Positions 1 to 9,248 of a stretch of DNA of 64,000 nucleotides are shown here, piece after piece; within the stretch, counting starts at the first letter, position 1; each line of letters opens with the position of its first letter. The notes under the pieces are model-generated. The model was given only the letters and a program-made list of their open reading frames with translations, was not told the DNA's origin and ran no database searches. Position numbers and translations under genes: made by a program. Origin of the DNA: Erythrobacter sp. SCSIO 43205 (GTDB lineage Bacteria; Pseudomonadota; Alphaproteobacteria; Sphingomonadales; Sphingomonadaceae). The stretch covers positions 2,790,001 to 2,854,000 of the forward strand of contig NZ_CP063202.1 of the NCBI RefSeq assembly GCF_019904235.1. The letters run 5' to 3'.

Positions 1-1409
1 TGCGGGTCGCGCTTTGTCGTCACCGCTGATGAGGGGCTGCGCGGCGCAAAGCCCATTCCTCTTAAAGCCAATGTCGATGCAAGCCTCAAGCTTGCGGGTA
101 CGCAAGGGGTCGAGGCGGTGCTTGTGGTCAAGCATACAGGCAGCGATGTTCCCATGGTAGAGGGCCGCGATCACTGGTTCGCTGACGTTGCATCCGATGC
201 GCCCGTCGATTGCGAAGTGATGGATGCAGAAGACCCGCTGTTCATCCTCTACACCTCCGGCTCCACCGGAAAGCCCAAAGGCGTGCTGCACAGCACTGGC
301 GGCTATGGCGTGTGGACCGCGACCACCTTCCATTACATCTTTGACTACCAACCCGGTGAGGTGTTCTGGTGCACTGCCGATATCGGATGGGTCACCGGGC
401 ACAGCTATATCGTGTACGGCCCGCTTATGAACGGGGCGACGCAGGTCGTGTTCGAGGGCGTGCCAAGCTTCCCCGATCATGGCCGCTTCTGGGACGTAGT
501 GGACAAGCACAAGGTCAACATCCTCTACACCGCGCCCCCGCCATCCGCGCTCTGATGCGTGAAGGCGATGAGTTCGTGACAAGCCGGTCACGTTCCTCAC
601 TGCGCCTGCTGGGCAGCGTCGGTGAACCGATCAACCCGGAAGCCTGGCGCTGGTATTTTGATGTGGTGGGCGAAGGTCGCTGTCCCATCATCGACACCTG
701 GTGGCAGACCGAGACGGGCGGCTGTATGCTCACCACCCTTCCCGGCGCGCATGATATGAAGCCGGGGTCTGCTGGTCTGCCGTTCTTTGGCGTGCAGTTG
801 GAACTGGTCGATAATGAAGGTGCAACGCTGACCGGCGCAAATGAGGGCAACCTTTGTGTAACCCACTCATGGCCGGGCCAGGCGCGCAGCGTTTACGGCG
901 ACCACGAACGCTTCGTGCAGACTTACTTCAGCACTTACACAGGCAAATACTTCACCGGTGACGGGTGCAAGCGCGATGAGGATGGCTATTATCGCATCAC
1001 GGGCCGGGTCGATGATGTGATCAACGTCTCTGGCCACCGCATGGGCACCGCCGAGGTGGAAAGCGCGCTCGTGCTCCACAACAGTGTCGCAGAGGCTGCG
1101 GTGGTTGGCTATCCGCATGATATCAAAGGGCAAGGCATCTATTGCTACGTCACATTGAACGCAGGGCTAGAAGGCTCGGAAGATCTCTACGCAGAGCTTC
1201 GCGCCCATGTGCGTAAGGAAATCGGTCCCATCGCAACGCCCGATCACATCCAGTTCACCGACGGCCTTCCCAAAACCCGTTCCGGCAAGATCATGCGCCG
1301 CATCCTCAGAAAAGTAGCCGAAAACGACTACGGTTCGCTCGGAGACACCTCAACCCTCGCAGACCCATCACTGGTTGACCGCCTCATCGAAGGGCGGCAA
1401 AATCGCTAG
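1..1409 (+). pseudogene. acs: Acetyl-CoA synthetase, 5' end outside window, frameshifted
   Basis: This is an AMP-forming acetyl-CoA synthetase, which makes acetyl-CoA from acetate, ATP and CoA. It is open in frame 1 from base 1. The adenylation motif [19 protein letters not shown] is visible, followed by the [18 protein letters not shown] block. Frame 1 stops at 553-555 just after NILYTAP. The rest of the protein continues in frame 3 ([19 protein letters not shown], and the C-terminal [16 protein letters not shown] with the lysine usually acetylated in Acs). One base is missing in the C run at 535-539, where the family has TAPTAIRAL. The break is either a real pseudogene or a sequencing error; no other damage is seen. 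The gene ends 23 bp before the response regulator and probably shares its transcript. Confidence 0.93.
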
Positions 1410-1432
1410 GAGACGCGCCGGAGGGCTTCTTT

Positions 1433-2065
1433 ATGCAAGTTGTCATCGCTGACGATCACCCTCTTTTCCGCACGGCGTTAAGTCATGCGGTTGGAAAGGT
1501 TTGGCCTGAGGCTGAAATTGTCGAGGCGCCTTCTGCCGCGCGTGCCCGCGAAGCCTTGGCAAATGGCGCGGTCGAGGCTTTGCTGCTTGACCTGCATATG
1601 GAGGATTCGAACGGGCTTAGCGTTCTGATGGATCTGCGGCAGGATTATCCGGCGCTGCCCATTTCAATCGTGTCGGCGAGCGAAGAGCCCCGCGTGATCG
1701 CCGCGGCACAACAATTGGGCGCGGCGGCCTTCATCCCCAAGTCTTCGGGCCTTGATGTGATGCGCGATGCGCTCAGCGCTGTGCGTGAAGGAGACGGCTG
1801 GTTCCCTGATACAGGGGCCGAAGAAGACGCAGATCTGGCTCATATGGCAAGCCTGACCCCGGCCCAGCGGCGGATACTTTCCTCCATGCGCGAAGGGCTC
1901 TTAAACAAGCAGATTGCCTATGAACTCGACATCAGCGAGGCGACGGTGAAAGCGCATATCACCGCGATTTTCCGCAAGCTTGGGGTGAACAATCGCACAC
2001 AGGCTGTGCTGCTTGCCGGCAAGCTCGACGTGGATCAGCCCGCAGCAGATGCTCTCACCCAATAA
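1433..2065 (+). CDS. crbR: LuxR-family response regulator, CrbR-like
   Basis: A 210-residue response regulator. The N-terminal receiver domain (about 1-120) has the acidic pair DD near the start, the phospho-acceptor Asp in LLLDLHMED (about residue 52) and the K in IPKSS. A LuxR-type helix-turn-helix follows (about 145-205, LTPAQRRIL...ISEATVKAHITAIFRKLGV). A GGAGG-like site lies just upstream of the ATG. It sits directly after acs and faces a symporter-fused histidine kinase. That is the arrangement of CrbR, which with CrbS controls acs in Vibrio and Pseudomonas. The CrbR assignment rests on this context plus domain type; receiver and HTH calls are direct from sequence. Confidence 0.88.
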   Translation: MQVVIADDHPLFRTALSHAVGKVWPEAEIVEAPSAARAREALANGAVEALLLDLHMEDSNGLSVLMDLRQDYPALPISIVSASEEPRVIAAAQQLGAAAFIPKSSGLDVMRDALSAVREGDGWFPDTGAEEDADLAHMASLTPAQRRILSSMREGLLNKQIAYELDISEATVKAHITAIFRKLGVNNRTQAVLLAGKLDVDQPAADALTQ

Positions 2066-2074
2066 GCGCTTATT
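2061..2074. other. 14-bp perfect palindrome holding both convergent stop codons
   Basis: AATAAGCGCTTATT reads the same on both strands. It contains the TAA of the regulator on the plus strand and the TAA of the kinase on the minus strand. The two genes converge with only 4 bp between stops. The stem is short and has no T run, so I do not call it a terminator. Confidence 0.5.
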
Positions 2075-5000
2075 CAGCCGCCTCACGCGCTTCGCCCGTT
2101 CTCGATGCGCCCTTAGCCAATGCTCCAGATATAAGCGCGCGCAAGGCGGCAGGAGATGAGGGTTTGAGCAGGCGGTTTGCGCCCATCGCCTGCGCTGCCG
2201 CTTCGGTTTCTTCGGAAGCCTCCGCTGTCAACAAAATGGCCGGAGGCCGCTCCGCCCAATGTTCACACAAAGCCGCGTAAACACCGTCGCCCCGTTCCTC
2301 ACGGTCTAGTCGAAAATCCATAATCACAAGGTCAGGGGCCACTGGCGCCTTGCGCATGGCGTCCTTCAAACCATCTGCGCACACGGGCAACAGGCCCCAC
2401 TTTTCAAGCAAGGCCGAAGTTGCGGCAAGTGCGGCTGGCTCATTGTCGACAATCAGAACCCGCGCTTCGTGTAAGCCGTGCGCTTTAACCCTTGGTTTGC
2501 TGGCCTTCTCAGGTGTTTGCCAGCGGACAAGTGGCATATGGAGGGAAAACTGCGTGCCTTTGCCAAGGACGCTATTGGTTTCGACGTGAATATCGAGGAG
2601 GCGCGCCGCGCGGCGGACGATCGCAAGGCCAAGGCCAAGCCCTTCGCGGTCAGTTGAGGTGCCGCGATTGAACTCATCGAACACCGTCTCAATATCCTCT
2701 TCAGCGATCCCCCGGCCTGTATCAAGCACACAAATGCGCACTTCAGCTGCCTTGCGGCGAACGCCCAGCAATATGCCTCCACTGGGCGTGTAGCGAACTG
2801 CATTGCTGACGAGATTTCGCAAAGCGCTGGTCAGCCACACCCTGTCTGTTGCGACGACCGCGCTGGTGTGGACCCGCCGAAGCGATAGCGATTTCGCATT
2901 AGCCTGCACCTCAAACTCGCGCACAAGCTCGTCAAAAATGCGCTCTACTGCAATCTCTTCGATACACGGTTCAATCCCGCCTGAATCAAGCTTCGAGATG
3001 TCGAGCAGCGCTCTGATCAATCGGTCGGCGGACTGGATTGACCCATCCAGATCCTTGACCAAACGCTCAAGCGGTTTTCGCCCGGCGACTTCCTCTCCCA
3101 AGGCTGAGGCGAAAAGGCGTGCGGCATTGAGCGGTTGGATCAAATCGTGGCTGGCGGCTGCAAGAAACCGGGTTTTGGACTGCGTTGCCTCTTCCAACGC
3201 CTGATTGGCCTCACTCAGCTGAGCGGTGCGCAAGGCGACCTGATCTTCCAGCGCTTCTTCTGCCCGGCGATCAGCGGTGATGTCGGTGTAGCTGGTGGTG
3301 TAGCCGCCTCCGGGCGTGGGCGAACCAACAATACGCATGATACGCCCATCATACTGCTCGCTCTCAACCCGGTGCTCGGTCCCTGCGCGCATATGAGCAA
3401 GGCGACGTTCGATATTGGCATCGACTTCGGCCTCACTCATGTTAGTGCGCGCCAGATTGTATCGGATCAGATCTGCGATAGGTGTGCCAACGCTAACCAA
3501 CTCATCTGGCAGTTCGAACATCTCCTGATAGCGCGAATTCCACGCTACCAAATGCATCTCGGCATCAACCAGCGCGATACCCTGGTCGATGTTTTCAATC
3601 GCAATCTGCAAAAGCTCGCCGCTGAATGAGAGACGCTTGCTCGTTTCATCGAACATGGCGACGACATCTTGCAAGGGGACCGGATCTCCACCGACCCATG
3701 ACCCCACAAGCATTCGCGCTGATGATGATCCGACAACGCCTGAGATCGTGCGCTCAGCCATTTCAATGACCGCTGCATCCGCCTCGTGATTGTCGCGGTA
3801 ACCGCCGGGCAAAGCGGCAATGCTCGCATCCGCGCGCTCTTTGCCAACGAACTGTGCGAGCAAAAGCCGCACATCTGCCACGCGCTTGCGGGTGGAAAAG
3901 CGCACAGGCGTGCCGCTGCTATTGGTGCTGGCGAAGGCTGCGGCTTGCGCTGCGTCGACGAGCGAAGGTGCAATCAGGAGCGAGCCCAGCCAATAAACCG
4001 CGATATTCGCCCCAAGGCTGAGCAGAACGCCTGATACAAGCGGGTCGGAATGGATCGAGAACGCAGGCTCTTCGCCTGTCACAAGGGGGCCGATAAGAAG
4101 GATCATCCAAAGGCTGAACCCTGTGCAAAGCCCAGCGATCATTCCTGCCCGGTTTCCAAGCTGACTCAGGACGCCAAGCACAAGGCCAGGCGCAAATTGC
4201 GCGAGCGCTGCGAAGGCAAGAATGCCAAGGCCTGCCAGCGTCTCAAGCGTGCCAAAGCCGATGTAAAAAATGTAACCAAGCCCCAGCAACACGGCGATCA
4301 CAAGCCGCCTGGTCATCAAAAGGCGGTCTGCAAGAGCGCTTCGATCACCCTTACCGCTCAAGGCCTCCCGAAAGACGAGCGGGGCGATCAGATCATTCGT
4401 GATCATGGTAGAAAGCGCCACACTTGCGACAACGATCATGCCCACCGAGGCGGAAAAACCGCCGATGAACACAAGGAGGGCAAGCGCTTCGTTGCCAAGA
4501 GCCAATGGCAAAGCAAGCACGATTGTATCGGCATTCGTGCCTGTCGGAAGCGCGCTCAAACCCGCCAGAACAATCGGTACAATCGCGATCGATGTGAGCA
4601 AGAGATAACCCGGAAAGCTCCACCGCATCATGGCATCCGGACGGCTTTTTTCGGCCTCGACGAACGTCATGTGAAACTGACGCGGCAGGCACAGCGCCGC
4701 GCAGGCCGCGATCAGAGTGAGTGTCATGAAGCGCGCGTCAATCTGCCCCAAATTGAATATCTCAGGAGCCCCCGCACCCGGCTGCGGCGCATCCCAGAGA
4801 AGGAAAATCGCAACCAGTGCAAGGGCCAGCAAGGCGACAAGTTTCACCGCAGATTCGACCGCAATCGTCAGCACCAGCCCTGCATTCTCGCCCGCCTTGT
4901 CCGCTCGCCTGGCACCAAACAAGATTGCAAACAGCGCCATAAGGCCTGTTACCATCAGAACCAGCTCGTCAGCTGCAACTTGCGATTGCAATTCCGGGCT

Positions 5001-5459
5001 CAACATCAGGAGCGAGGTTCCAACCGAGCGCAATTGCAGTGCCATGTATGGGACCGAACCCACTGTCGCGATAAGCGCCACAAGCGCTGCAACGCTTGCC
5101 GATTTGCCATAGCGCGCTGAAAGAAAGTCGGCGATCGAGGTGGAATGCTGCGCCTTGGATTGAGCAAGGATCTTGCGAACGAGCGCAAAACCGACAGTAA
5201 AGACCAGAAAGGGGCCAAGGTAGATCGGAAGGAAATCCAACCCGTCACGCGCAGCCGTTCCAACGCCTCCGAAAAACGTCCAGCTGGTGCAATACACACC
5301 AAGGCTTAGCCCATACACGAGGCCATGATTCCGCGTCAGCCACAAGGCTGTTCTGGATGTGGCAGCATTCTCCTCTCCGGCACGGTCCCGCCAAGACGCC
5401 AGCCAGAACAACGCAATGAGGTATGCTGTCACAGCGGCAATGGCTGCGCCAAACATCAT
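2070..5459 (-). CDS. crbS: Symporter-fused hybrid histidine kinase, CrbS-like
   Basis: A 1129-residue membrane sensor kinase. Residues about 1-495 are a sodium:solute symporter (SLC5/PutP-like) domain of many membrane helices. A short helical linker (about 520-560, VADVRLLLAQFVGKERA) matches the position of the STAC domain. Next come a PAS domain (about 610-725), a HisKA box with the phospho-His in AAASHDLIQPLNAAR (about 770), an HATPase domain (NLVSNAVRYTP, DTGRGI, GLGLGLAIVRR) and a C-terminal receiver with Asp in VIMDFRLD (about 1046). This architecture is that of CrbS and CbrA. It converges with the LuxR regulator and lies next to an acetate-type symporter, so it probably senses acetate or its uptake. 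The ATG at 5459 is followed at once by a second ATG. Confidence 0.9.
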   Translation of the reverse strand: MMFGAAIAAVTAYLIALFWLASWRDRAGEENAATSRTALWLTRNHGLVYGLSLGVYCTSWTFFGGVGTAARDGLDFLPIYLGPFLVFTVGFALVRKILAQSKAQHSTSIADFLSARYGKSASVAALVALIATVGSVPYMALQLRSVGTSLLMLSPELQSQVAADELVLMVTGLMALFAILFGARRADKAGENAGLVLTIAVESAVKLVALLALALVAIFLLWDAPQPGAGAPEIFNLGQIDARFMTLTLIAACAALCLPRQFHMTFVEAEKSRPDAMMRWSFPGYLLLTSIAIVPIVLAGLSALPTGTNADTIVLALPLALGNEALALLVFIGGFSASVGMIVVASVALSTMITNDLIAPLVFREALSGKGDRSALADRLLMTRRLVIAVLLGLGYIFYIGFGTLETLAGLGILAFAALAQFAPGLVLGVLSQLGNRAGMIAGLCTGFSLWMILLIGPLVTGEEPAFSIHSDPLVSGVLLSLGANIAVYWLGSLLIAPSLVDAAQAAAFASTNSSGTPVRFSTRKRVADVRLLLAQFVGKERADASIAALPGGYRDNHEADAAVIEMAERTISGVVGSSSARMLVGSWVGGDPVPLQDVVAMFDETSKRLSFSGELLQIAIENIDQGIALVDAEMHLVAWNSRYQEMFELPDELVSVGTPIADLIRYNLARTNMSEAEVDANIERRLAHMRAGTEHRVESEQYDGRIMRIVGSPTPGGGYTTSYTDITADRRAEEALEDQVALRTAQLSEANQALEEATQSKTRFLAAASHDLIQPLNAARLFASALGEEVAGRKPLERLVKDLDGSIQSADRLIRALLDISKLDSGGIEPCIEEIAVERIFDELVREFEVQANAKSLSLRRVHTSAVVATDRVWLTSALRNLVSNAVRYTPSGGILLGVRRKAAEVRICVLDTGRGIAEEDIETVFDEFNRGTSTDREGLGLGLAIVRRAARLLDIHVETNSVLGKGTQFSLHMPLVRWQTPEKASKPRVKAHGLHEARVLIVDNEPAALAATSALLEKWGLLPVCADGLKDAMRKAPVAPDLVIMDFRLDREERGDGVYAALCEHWAERPPAILLTAEASEETEAAAQAMGANRLLKPSSPAALRALISGALAKGASRTGEAREAAE

Positions 5460-5561
5460 AATCCCAAATCCCTCTCAACAAGGAAGGCTACCCCTTTTGG
5501 GAAATTGTGCAAGTTCCAAGGCAGGCAGCCGGGTCTTTCATCCCAACCGCTGTATTCACAC

Positions 5562-5592
5562 AAAAAAGGGCGGCGTCACGAAGACACCGCCC
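5562..5592 (-). terminator. Rho-independent terminator after the symporter gene
   Basis: Read on the minus strand, GGGCGGTGTC, a TTCGT loop and GACGCCGCCC form a GC-rich stem (one G-T pair) followed by six Ts. It lies 25 bp after the symporter stop and before the kinase, so it separates the symporter operon from the kinase gene. Confidence 0.85.
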
Positions 5593-5616
5593 CTTCTCTT
5601 GTTTTGGCACCAGGCT

Positions 5617-7392
5617 TTAGTGCGCGTGCGCTTCACCGGCGCCGCGCGGTACGCGGATCGAGTCCACCAGGCGGCGCACTTCGAGCGGGGTTTTGGCGGT
5701 CATGCTCGCAACGCCAATGGCAACTGCGAAGTTGATCAACATACCGATCACTCCAATACCCTCTGGCGAGATACCAAACAGCCAGGCATCCGCATTATTC
5801 GCAGCCGGGTTCACCAGCTTGAAGTATGCGATGTAGCTGAAAGTGAAGACCAGACCGCTGACCATCCCTGCAATCGCGCCTTCCTTGTTCATCCCTTTGA
5901 AGAAGATGCCCATGAAGATTGCCGGGAACAGGCTTGCTGCTGCCAGACCAAAGGCAAAGGCCACAACCTGCGCCACCCATCCTGGGGGATAGATGCCAAG
6001 GTAACCTGCCACCAGAATGGCTGCTGTTGCGGCCAGACGTGCTGCCAGAAGCTCACCCTTCGACGAGATATTCGGCGTGAAGGTCTGTTTCAGCAAATCG
6101 TGGCTGACTGATGCCGAGATTACCAGCAAAAGGCCTGCTGCGGTTGACAGTGCAGCGGCCAAACCGCCTGCTGCCATCAAGGCAATCACCCAGTCCGGCA
6201 AGTTGGCAATCTGCGGGTTGGCAAGCACAAGAGTGTCGCGGTCGACATAGACCTCATTGGCACTCTCTGCGTTAGGCGCATTGGCAATTACCCGCTCACC
6301 TGAAGGGCCGCGCTCGCCAGTGAACTCCGGCTTGCCTTCGAAGGCGGCACCGGGGCGATATTGCATCACGCCGTCGCCGTTCTTGTCCTGCCAAGCATAA
6401 AGCCCTGCATCTTCCCATTCGGTGAAGAAGCTTTCGACCTGAGTGTACTCAACATCGTCAACCTTGTTGATGAGATTGTACATCCCGAATGCGCCGACGG
6501 CTGGAGCAACAGTGTAAAGCGCTGCGATGAACACCAGCGCCCAGCCTGCGGATTTGCGCGCATCCGATGCCTTTGGCACGGTGAAGAAGCGTACAATCAC
6601 GTGCGGAAGGCCAGCGGTGCCGACCATCAAAGCCATGGTGATGCAAAAGACATCAATCATGCTCTTTGAGCCGTCTGTGTACTCATTGAACCCAAGCTCC
6701 ACGAGCACATTGTCGAGCTTTTGCAGGACATAGGTTCCCGAGCCATCATTCAATTGCGACCCCAGCCCCAATTGAGGAATGGGATTGTCAGTCAGATAAA
6801 AGCTCAAGAAGAACGCAGGCACCGTGTAGGCGAAGATCAGCACACAATATTGCGCCACTTGGGTATAGGTGATCCCCTTCATGCCGCCCATCACTGCGTA
6901 GATGAAGACAATGCCCATCCCGATGATGACACCCATAGTGATTTCAACTTGCAAGAACTGCGAGAAGACGATCCCCACGCCGCGCATTTGCCCGGCGATA
7001 TAGGTGAAGCTGATGAAGATGAGGCAGATAACCGCAACCACGCGCGCAGCTTTGGAATAGTACCGCGTCCCGATGAAATCGGGCACGGTGAACTGGCCAA
7101 ATTTGCGCAGGTAAGGTGCGAGCAGTAGTGCCAGAAGCACATAGCCGCCGGTCCACCCCATGAGGTAAACCGAGCCATCATATCCAGCAAAAGCGAGGAT
7201 GCCTGCCATGGACAAGAAGCTTGCCGCACTCATCCAGTCGGCAGCCGTGGCCATACCATTGACGACCGGATTGACCCCGCCGCCGGCGACATAAAACTCT
7301 TTCGTTGAACCCGCACGCGACCAGATCGCAATGCCGATATAGAGCGCAAAGCTGAGGCCAACGAAGATGTAAATCAGGGTTTGCGTTTCCAT
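5617..7392 (-). CDS. Sodium:solute symporter, VC_2705/ActP-like acetate permease
   Basis: A 591-residue SLC5-family symporter with about 13 membrane helices, starting METQTLIYIFVGLSFALYIG. The long form, its small DUF4212 partner just upstream, and the adjoining acs and CrbSR-like genes point to uptake of acetate or a similar short carboxylate. That substrate is inferred. Between membrane segments there is a soluble insertion of about 100 residues (about 310-405). It contains DKNGDGVMQY, which has the spacing of an EF-hand-type calcium loop. The gene sits 13 bp after the DUF4212 gene, clearly in one operon, and is followed by a strong terminator. Confidence 0.88.
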   Translation of the reverse strand: METQTLIYIFVGLSFALYIGIAIWSRAGSTKEFYVAGGGVNPVVNGMATAADWMSAASFLSMAGILAFAGYDGSVYLMGWTGGYVLLALLLAPYLRKFGQFTVPDFIGTRYYSKAARVVAVICLIFISFTYIAGQMRGVGIVFSQFLQVEITMGVIIGMGIVFIYAVMGGMKGITYTQVAQYCVLIFAYTVPAFFLSFYLTDNPIPQLGLGSQLNDGSGTYVLQKLDNVLVELGFNEYTDGSKSMIDVFCITMALMVGTAGLPHVIVRFFTVPKASDARKSAGWALVFIAALYTVAPAVGAFGMYNLINKVDDVEYTQVESFFTEWEDAGLYAWQDKNGDGVMQYRPGAAFEGKPEFTGERGPSGERVIANAPNAESANEVYVDRDTLVLANPQIANLPDWVIALMAAGGLAAALSTAAGLLLVISASVSHDLLKQTFTPNISSKGELLAARLAATAAILVAGYLGIYPPGWVAQVVAFAFGLAAASLFPAIFMGIFFKGMNKEGAIAGMVSGLVFTFSYIAYFKLVNPAANNADAWLFGISPEGIGVIGMLINFAVAIGVASMTAKTPLEVRRLVDSIRVPRGAGEAHAH

Positions 7393-7405
7393 TTTTCAGC
7401 CCCCC

Positions 7406-7717
7406 TCAATCATCAAGATCATATTTGCGTTCGATCTGCTTCATACGGATAACGTAGATAGCGATGAGCGCGATGAAGGTGTAAATGGAGCCTTGCTGGG
7501 CGAACCAGAAGCCAAGCGGATACCCGCCAAGCATGAACTGATCGAGCCAGTCACGCAGCAAAATGCCGCAGCCAAAACTTGCGACGAACCAAACGGCCAT
7601 AAGACTGCACAACAGGCGGATATTTTCACGCCAATAGGCCCCTTCGTTGGCAGCGGTTTCGCCAGTGCTTTCGTCGTAACCGTCGGCCGGATCAGTTGTT
7701 GAACCTGTGTCGTCCAT
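7406..7717 (-). CDS. DUF4212 small subunit of solute:sodium symporter
   Basis: A 103-residue protein starting MDDTGSTTDPADGYDES. It has an acidic N-terminal tail and two membrane helices (WRENIRLLCSLMAVWFVASF and FWFAQQGSIYTFIALIAIYV), ending MKQIERKYDLDD. This is the small partner protein (DUF4212) found with VC_2705-type symporters. The ATG at 7717 is chosen because GGGGAG lies 6 bp before it. An upstream extension in the same frame is not needed. The 148 bp between this gene and the HD-GYP-like gene is where a regulated promoter for the symporter pair would lie. Confidence 0.85.
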   Translation of the reverse strand: MDDTGSTTDPADGYDESTGETAANEGAYWRENIRLLCSLMAVWFVASFGCGILLRDWLDQFMLGGYPLGFWFAQQGSIYTFIALIAIYVIRMKQIERKYDLDD

Positions 7718-7865
7718 ATCTCTCCCCTTTGTATGTCTGGCCCGGTACAAAGAATCCGCGAGCCTTCCTGGGCAGAGTAGATCGGGGGAGATCGTGAGGG
7801 GAGCGCGACTTTAGTCTTACGCGCCAGAAAGCGACTTAACGGTGGCTGACGGGCACTGAGCGGCC

Positions 7866-9119
7866 TTAGCGATGTGCAGCAAGGAAGATAATCTCTCTCA
7901 GATAATCCTCGGCTGGAAGGTCGAGCCCTGACAGGTCAGCGGTGTCAATGATTTCATCTTCATCAAAGCTGTCGCCCAATTTCACTCTGCGCTGCGCAAT
8001 GCGTTTGCCTTCGTTGAGGCAATAGAAAACTTCGACCAGAGGCCGCGTCGCGTGCCGGGGGTTTTCGTCAATAACCATGCCGAGCAAACCGCTGCGCAAT
8101 CGAACAAAAGAGCCAACGGGGAATTGGCCGACCGATTCGATGAATTTACGCAGGATGTCGGGATCAAACGCTCCCTTTTTCTCGCGCAAGATGGCTAGCG
8201 CATTTGCCGGATCGAGCGATGCACTTTCGCCTGCATTATTCAGCAGGAAATTGAAGGTGTCGCAGATAGCCGCCATTTTTCCGCCGACACTTATCTCCCC
8301 CCCGTTCAACCCTTCGGGAAAGCCTTCCCCGTCAATCCTTTCATGGTGATGGAGACACGCATGGAGAACCCAGTCGGACACCGCATCATCATATCGCAAA
8401 GCGCGATGGCCAAGCTCCACGTGCTGTTGCCAGATCCTGGGATCGAGTTGGCTGAAATCCCCGTTCGGCGGGTTGACCGTTTTGGGATAGTAGCTCGTCC
8501 CAATATCCAGCAACAGCCCTGCAAGCCCTGCATCAATCGTTTCTTTGGTCGACAAATTCATCTTTTGCGCCAGCGAAATCATTAAGGCACTCACGCAAAG
8601 CGAATGTCGATACACAAACTCGCTTTTGAGCTTGCAACGCATGAGGCCATGAAACGCTTGTGAGTTGCGATTTATCGAGGCGTGAATATCGCTGACGATT
8701 GGCGCGACGGAGGAAACACTGATCGCGCGGCCCAAACGCGCGGCCCTGAACATATCTTTCAGCTTTGCACTGGCATTGTCGACAAGCGCCTGCGCTGTCA
8801 CCACTTCGGCTGCGGTCGACGCAGGTTTGGGCACGCGCTCTCGCGCTGACTGACGGCGTTTGATGGATTTCAAGCGATGGTTTTCATCTGCGACCGCTGC
8901 CTTGCCACCATTCGATGACGCCGCTCCCTCTTCAACATCCTTACCAAGGGATGTGTCGATCACCACGCTCTTCAAAGAGCACGATTGCAAGGTGCGCAGC
9001 TTTTGCGGCTCGTCGATCAGGAATTTTGCTTTCCAGAACGGATGATCGAACCAGCCGCCGTTCATCTTATGAACAAACATACCCATCTGGAGGCTGGAAA
9101 GCGGGATTTCCTTCAGCAT
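7866..9119 (-). CDS. HD-GYP-type protein with degenerate HD motif
   Basis: A 417-residue cytoplasmic protein. The N-terminal part (about 1-70, LQMGMFVHKMNGGWFDHPFW) is the DUF3391 domain often attached to HD-GYP domains. The HD-GYP core is about 150-330. HHERIDGEGFPEGL and the later AAICDTF match the family. However, the signature HD reads LD (GLLLDIGTSYYP instead of LLHDIGK) and GYP reads GFP. A family member normally hydrolyses cyclic-di-GMP using two or three metals. Losing the HD histidine makes reduced or absent activity, or a binding role, likely. It is followed by the DUF4212 gene on the same strand after 148 bp. Confidence 0.85.
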   Translation of the reverse strand: MLKEIPLSSLQMGMFVHKMNGGWFDHPFWKAKFLIDEPQKLRTLQSCSLKSVVIDTSLGKDVEEGAASSNGGKAAVADENHRLKSIKRRQSARERVPKPASTAAEVVTAQALVDNASAKLKDMFRAARLGRAISVSSVAPIVSDIHASINRNSQAFHGLMRCKLKSEFVYRHSLCVSALMISLAQKMNLSTKETIDAGLAGLLLDIGTSYYPKTVNPPNGDFSQLDPRIWQQHVELGHRALRYDDAVSDWVLHACLHHHERIDGEGFPEGLNGGEISVGGKMAAICDTFNFLLNNAGESASLDPANALAILREKKGAFDPDILRKFIESVGQFPVGSFVRLRSGLLGMVIDENPRHATRPLVEVFYCLNEGKRIAQRRVKLGDSFDEDEIIDTADLSGLDLPAEDYLREIIFLAAHR

Positions 9120-9248
9120 AATCTCGCATACATTTATTCAATCACGGGAGACGCCAAGATTGCTCGAAAACTTCGTGAGAATAGGCAACGGCGCGGTAGG
9201 TGATTTGACGTAGCGCGGGAATTTTAAGCCCCAACCAACCACTCTATC

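Noticed and set aside
4050..5120. 356-codon open frame on the plus strand inside the kinase gene
   Set aside because: It is antisense to the symporter domain of the kinase, rich in Lys, Arg, His and Gln with no motif; a shadow of the real gene.
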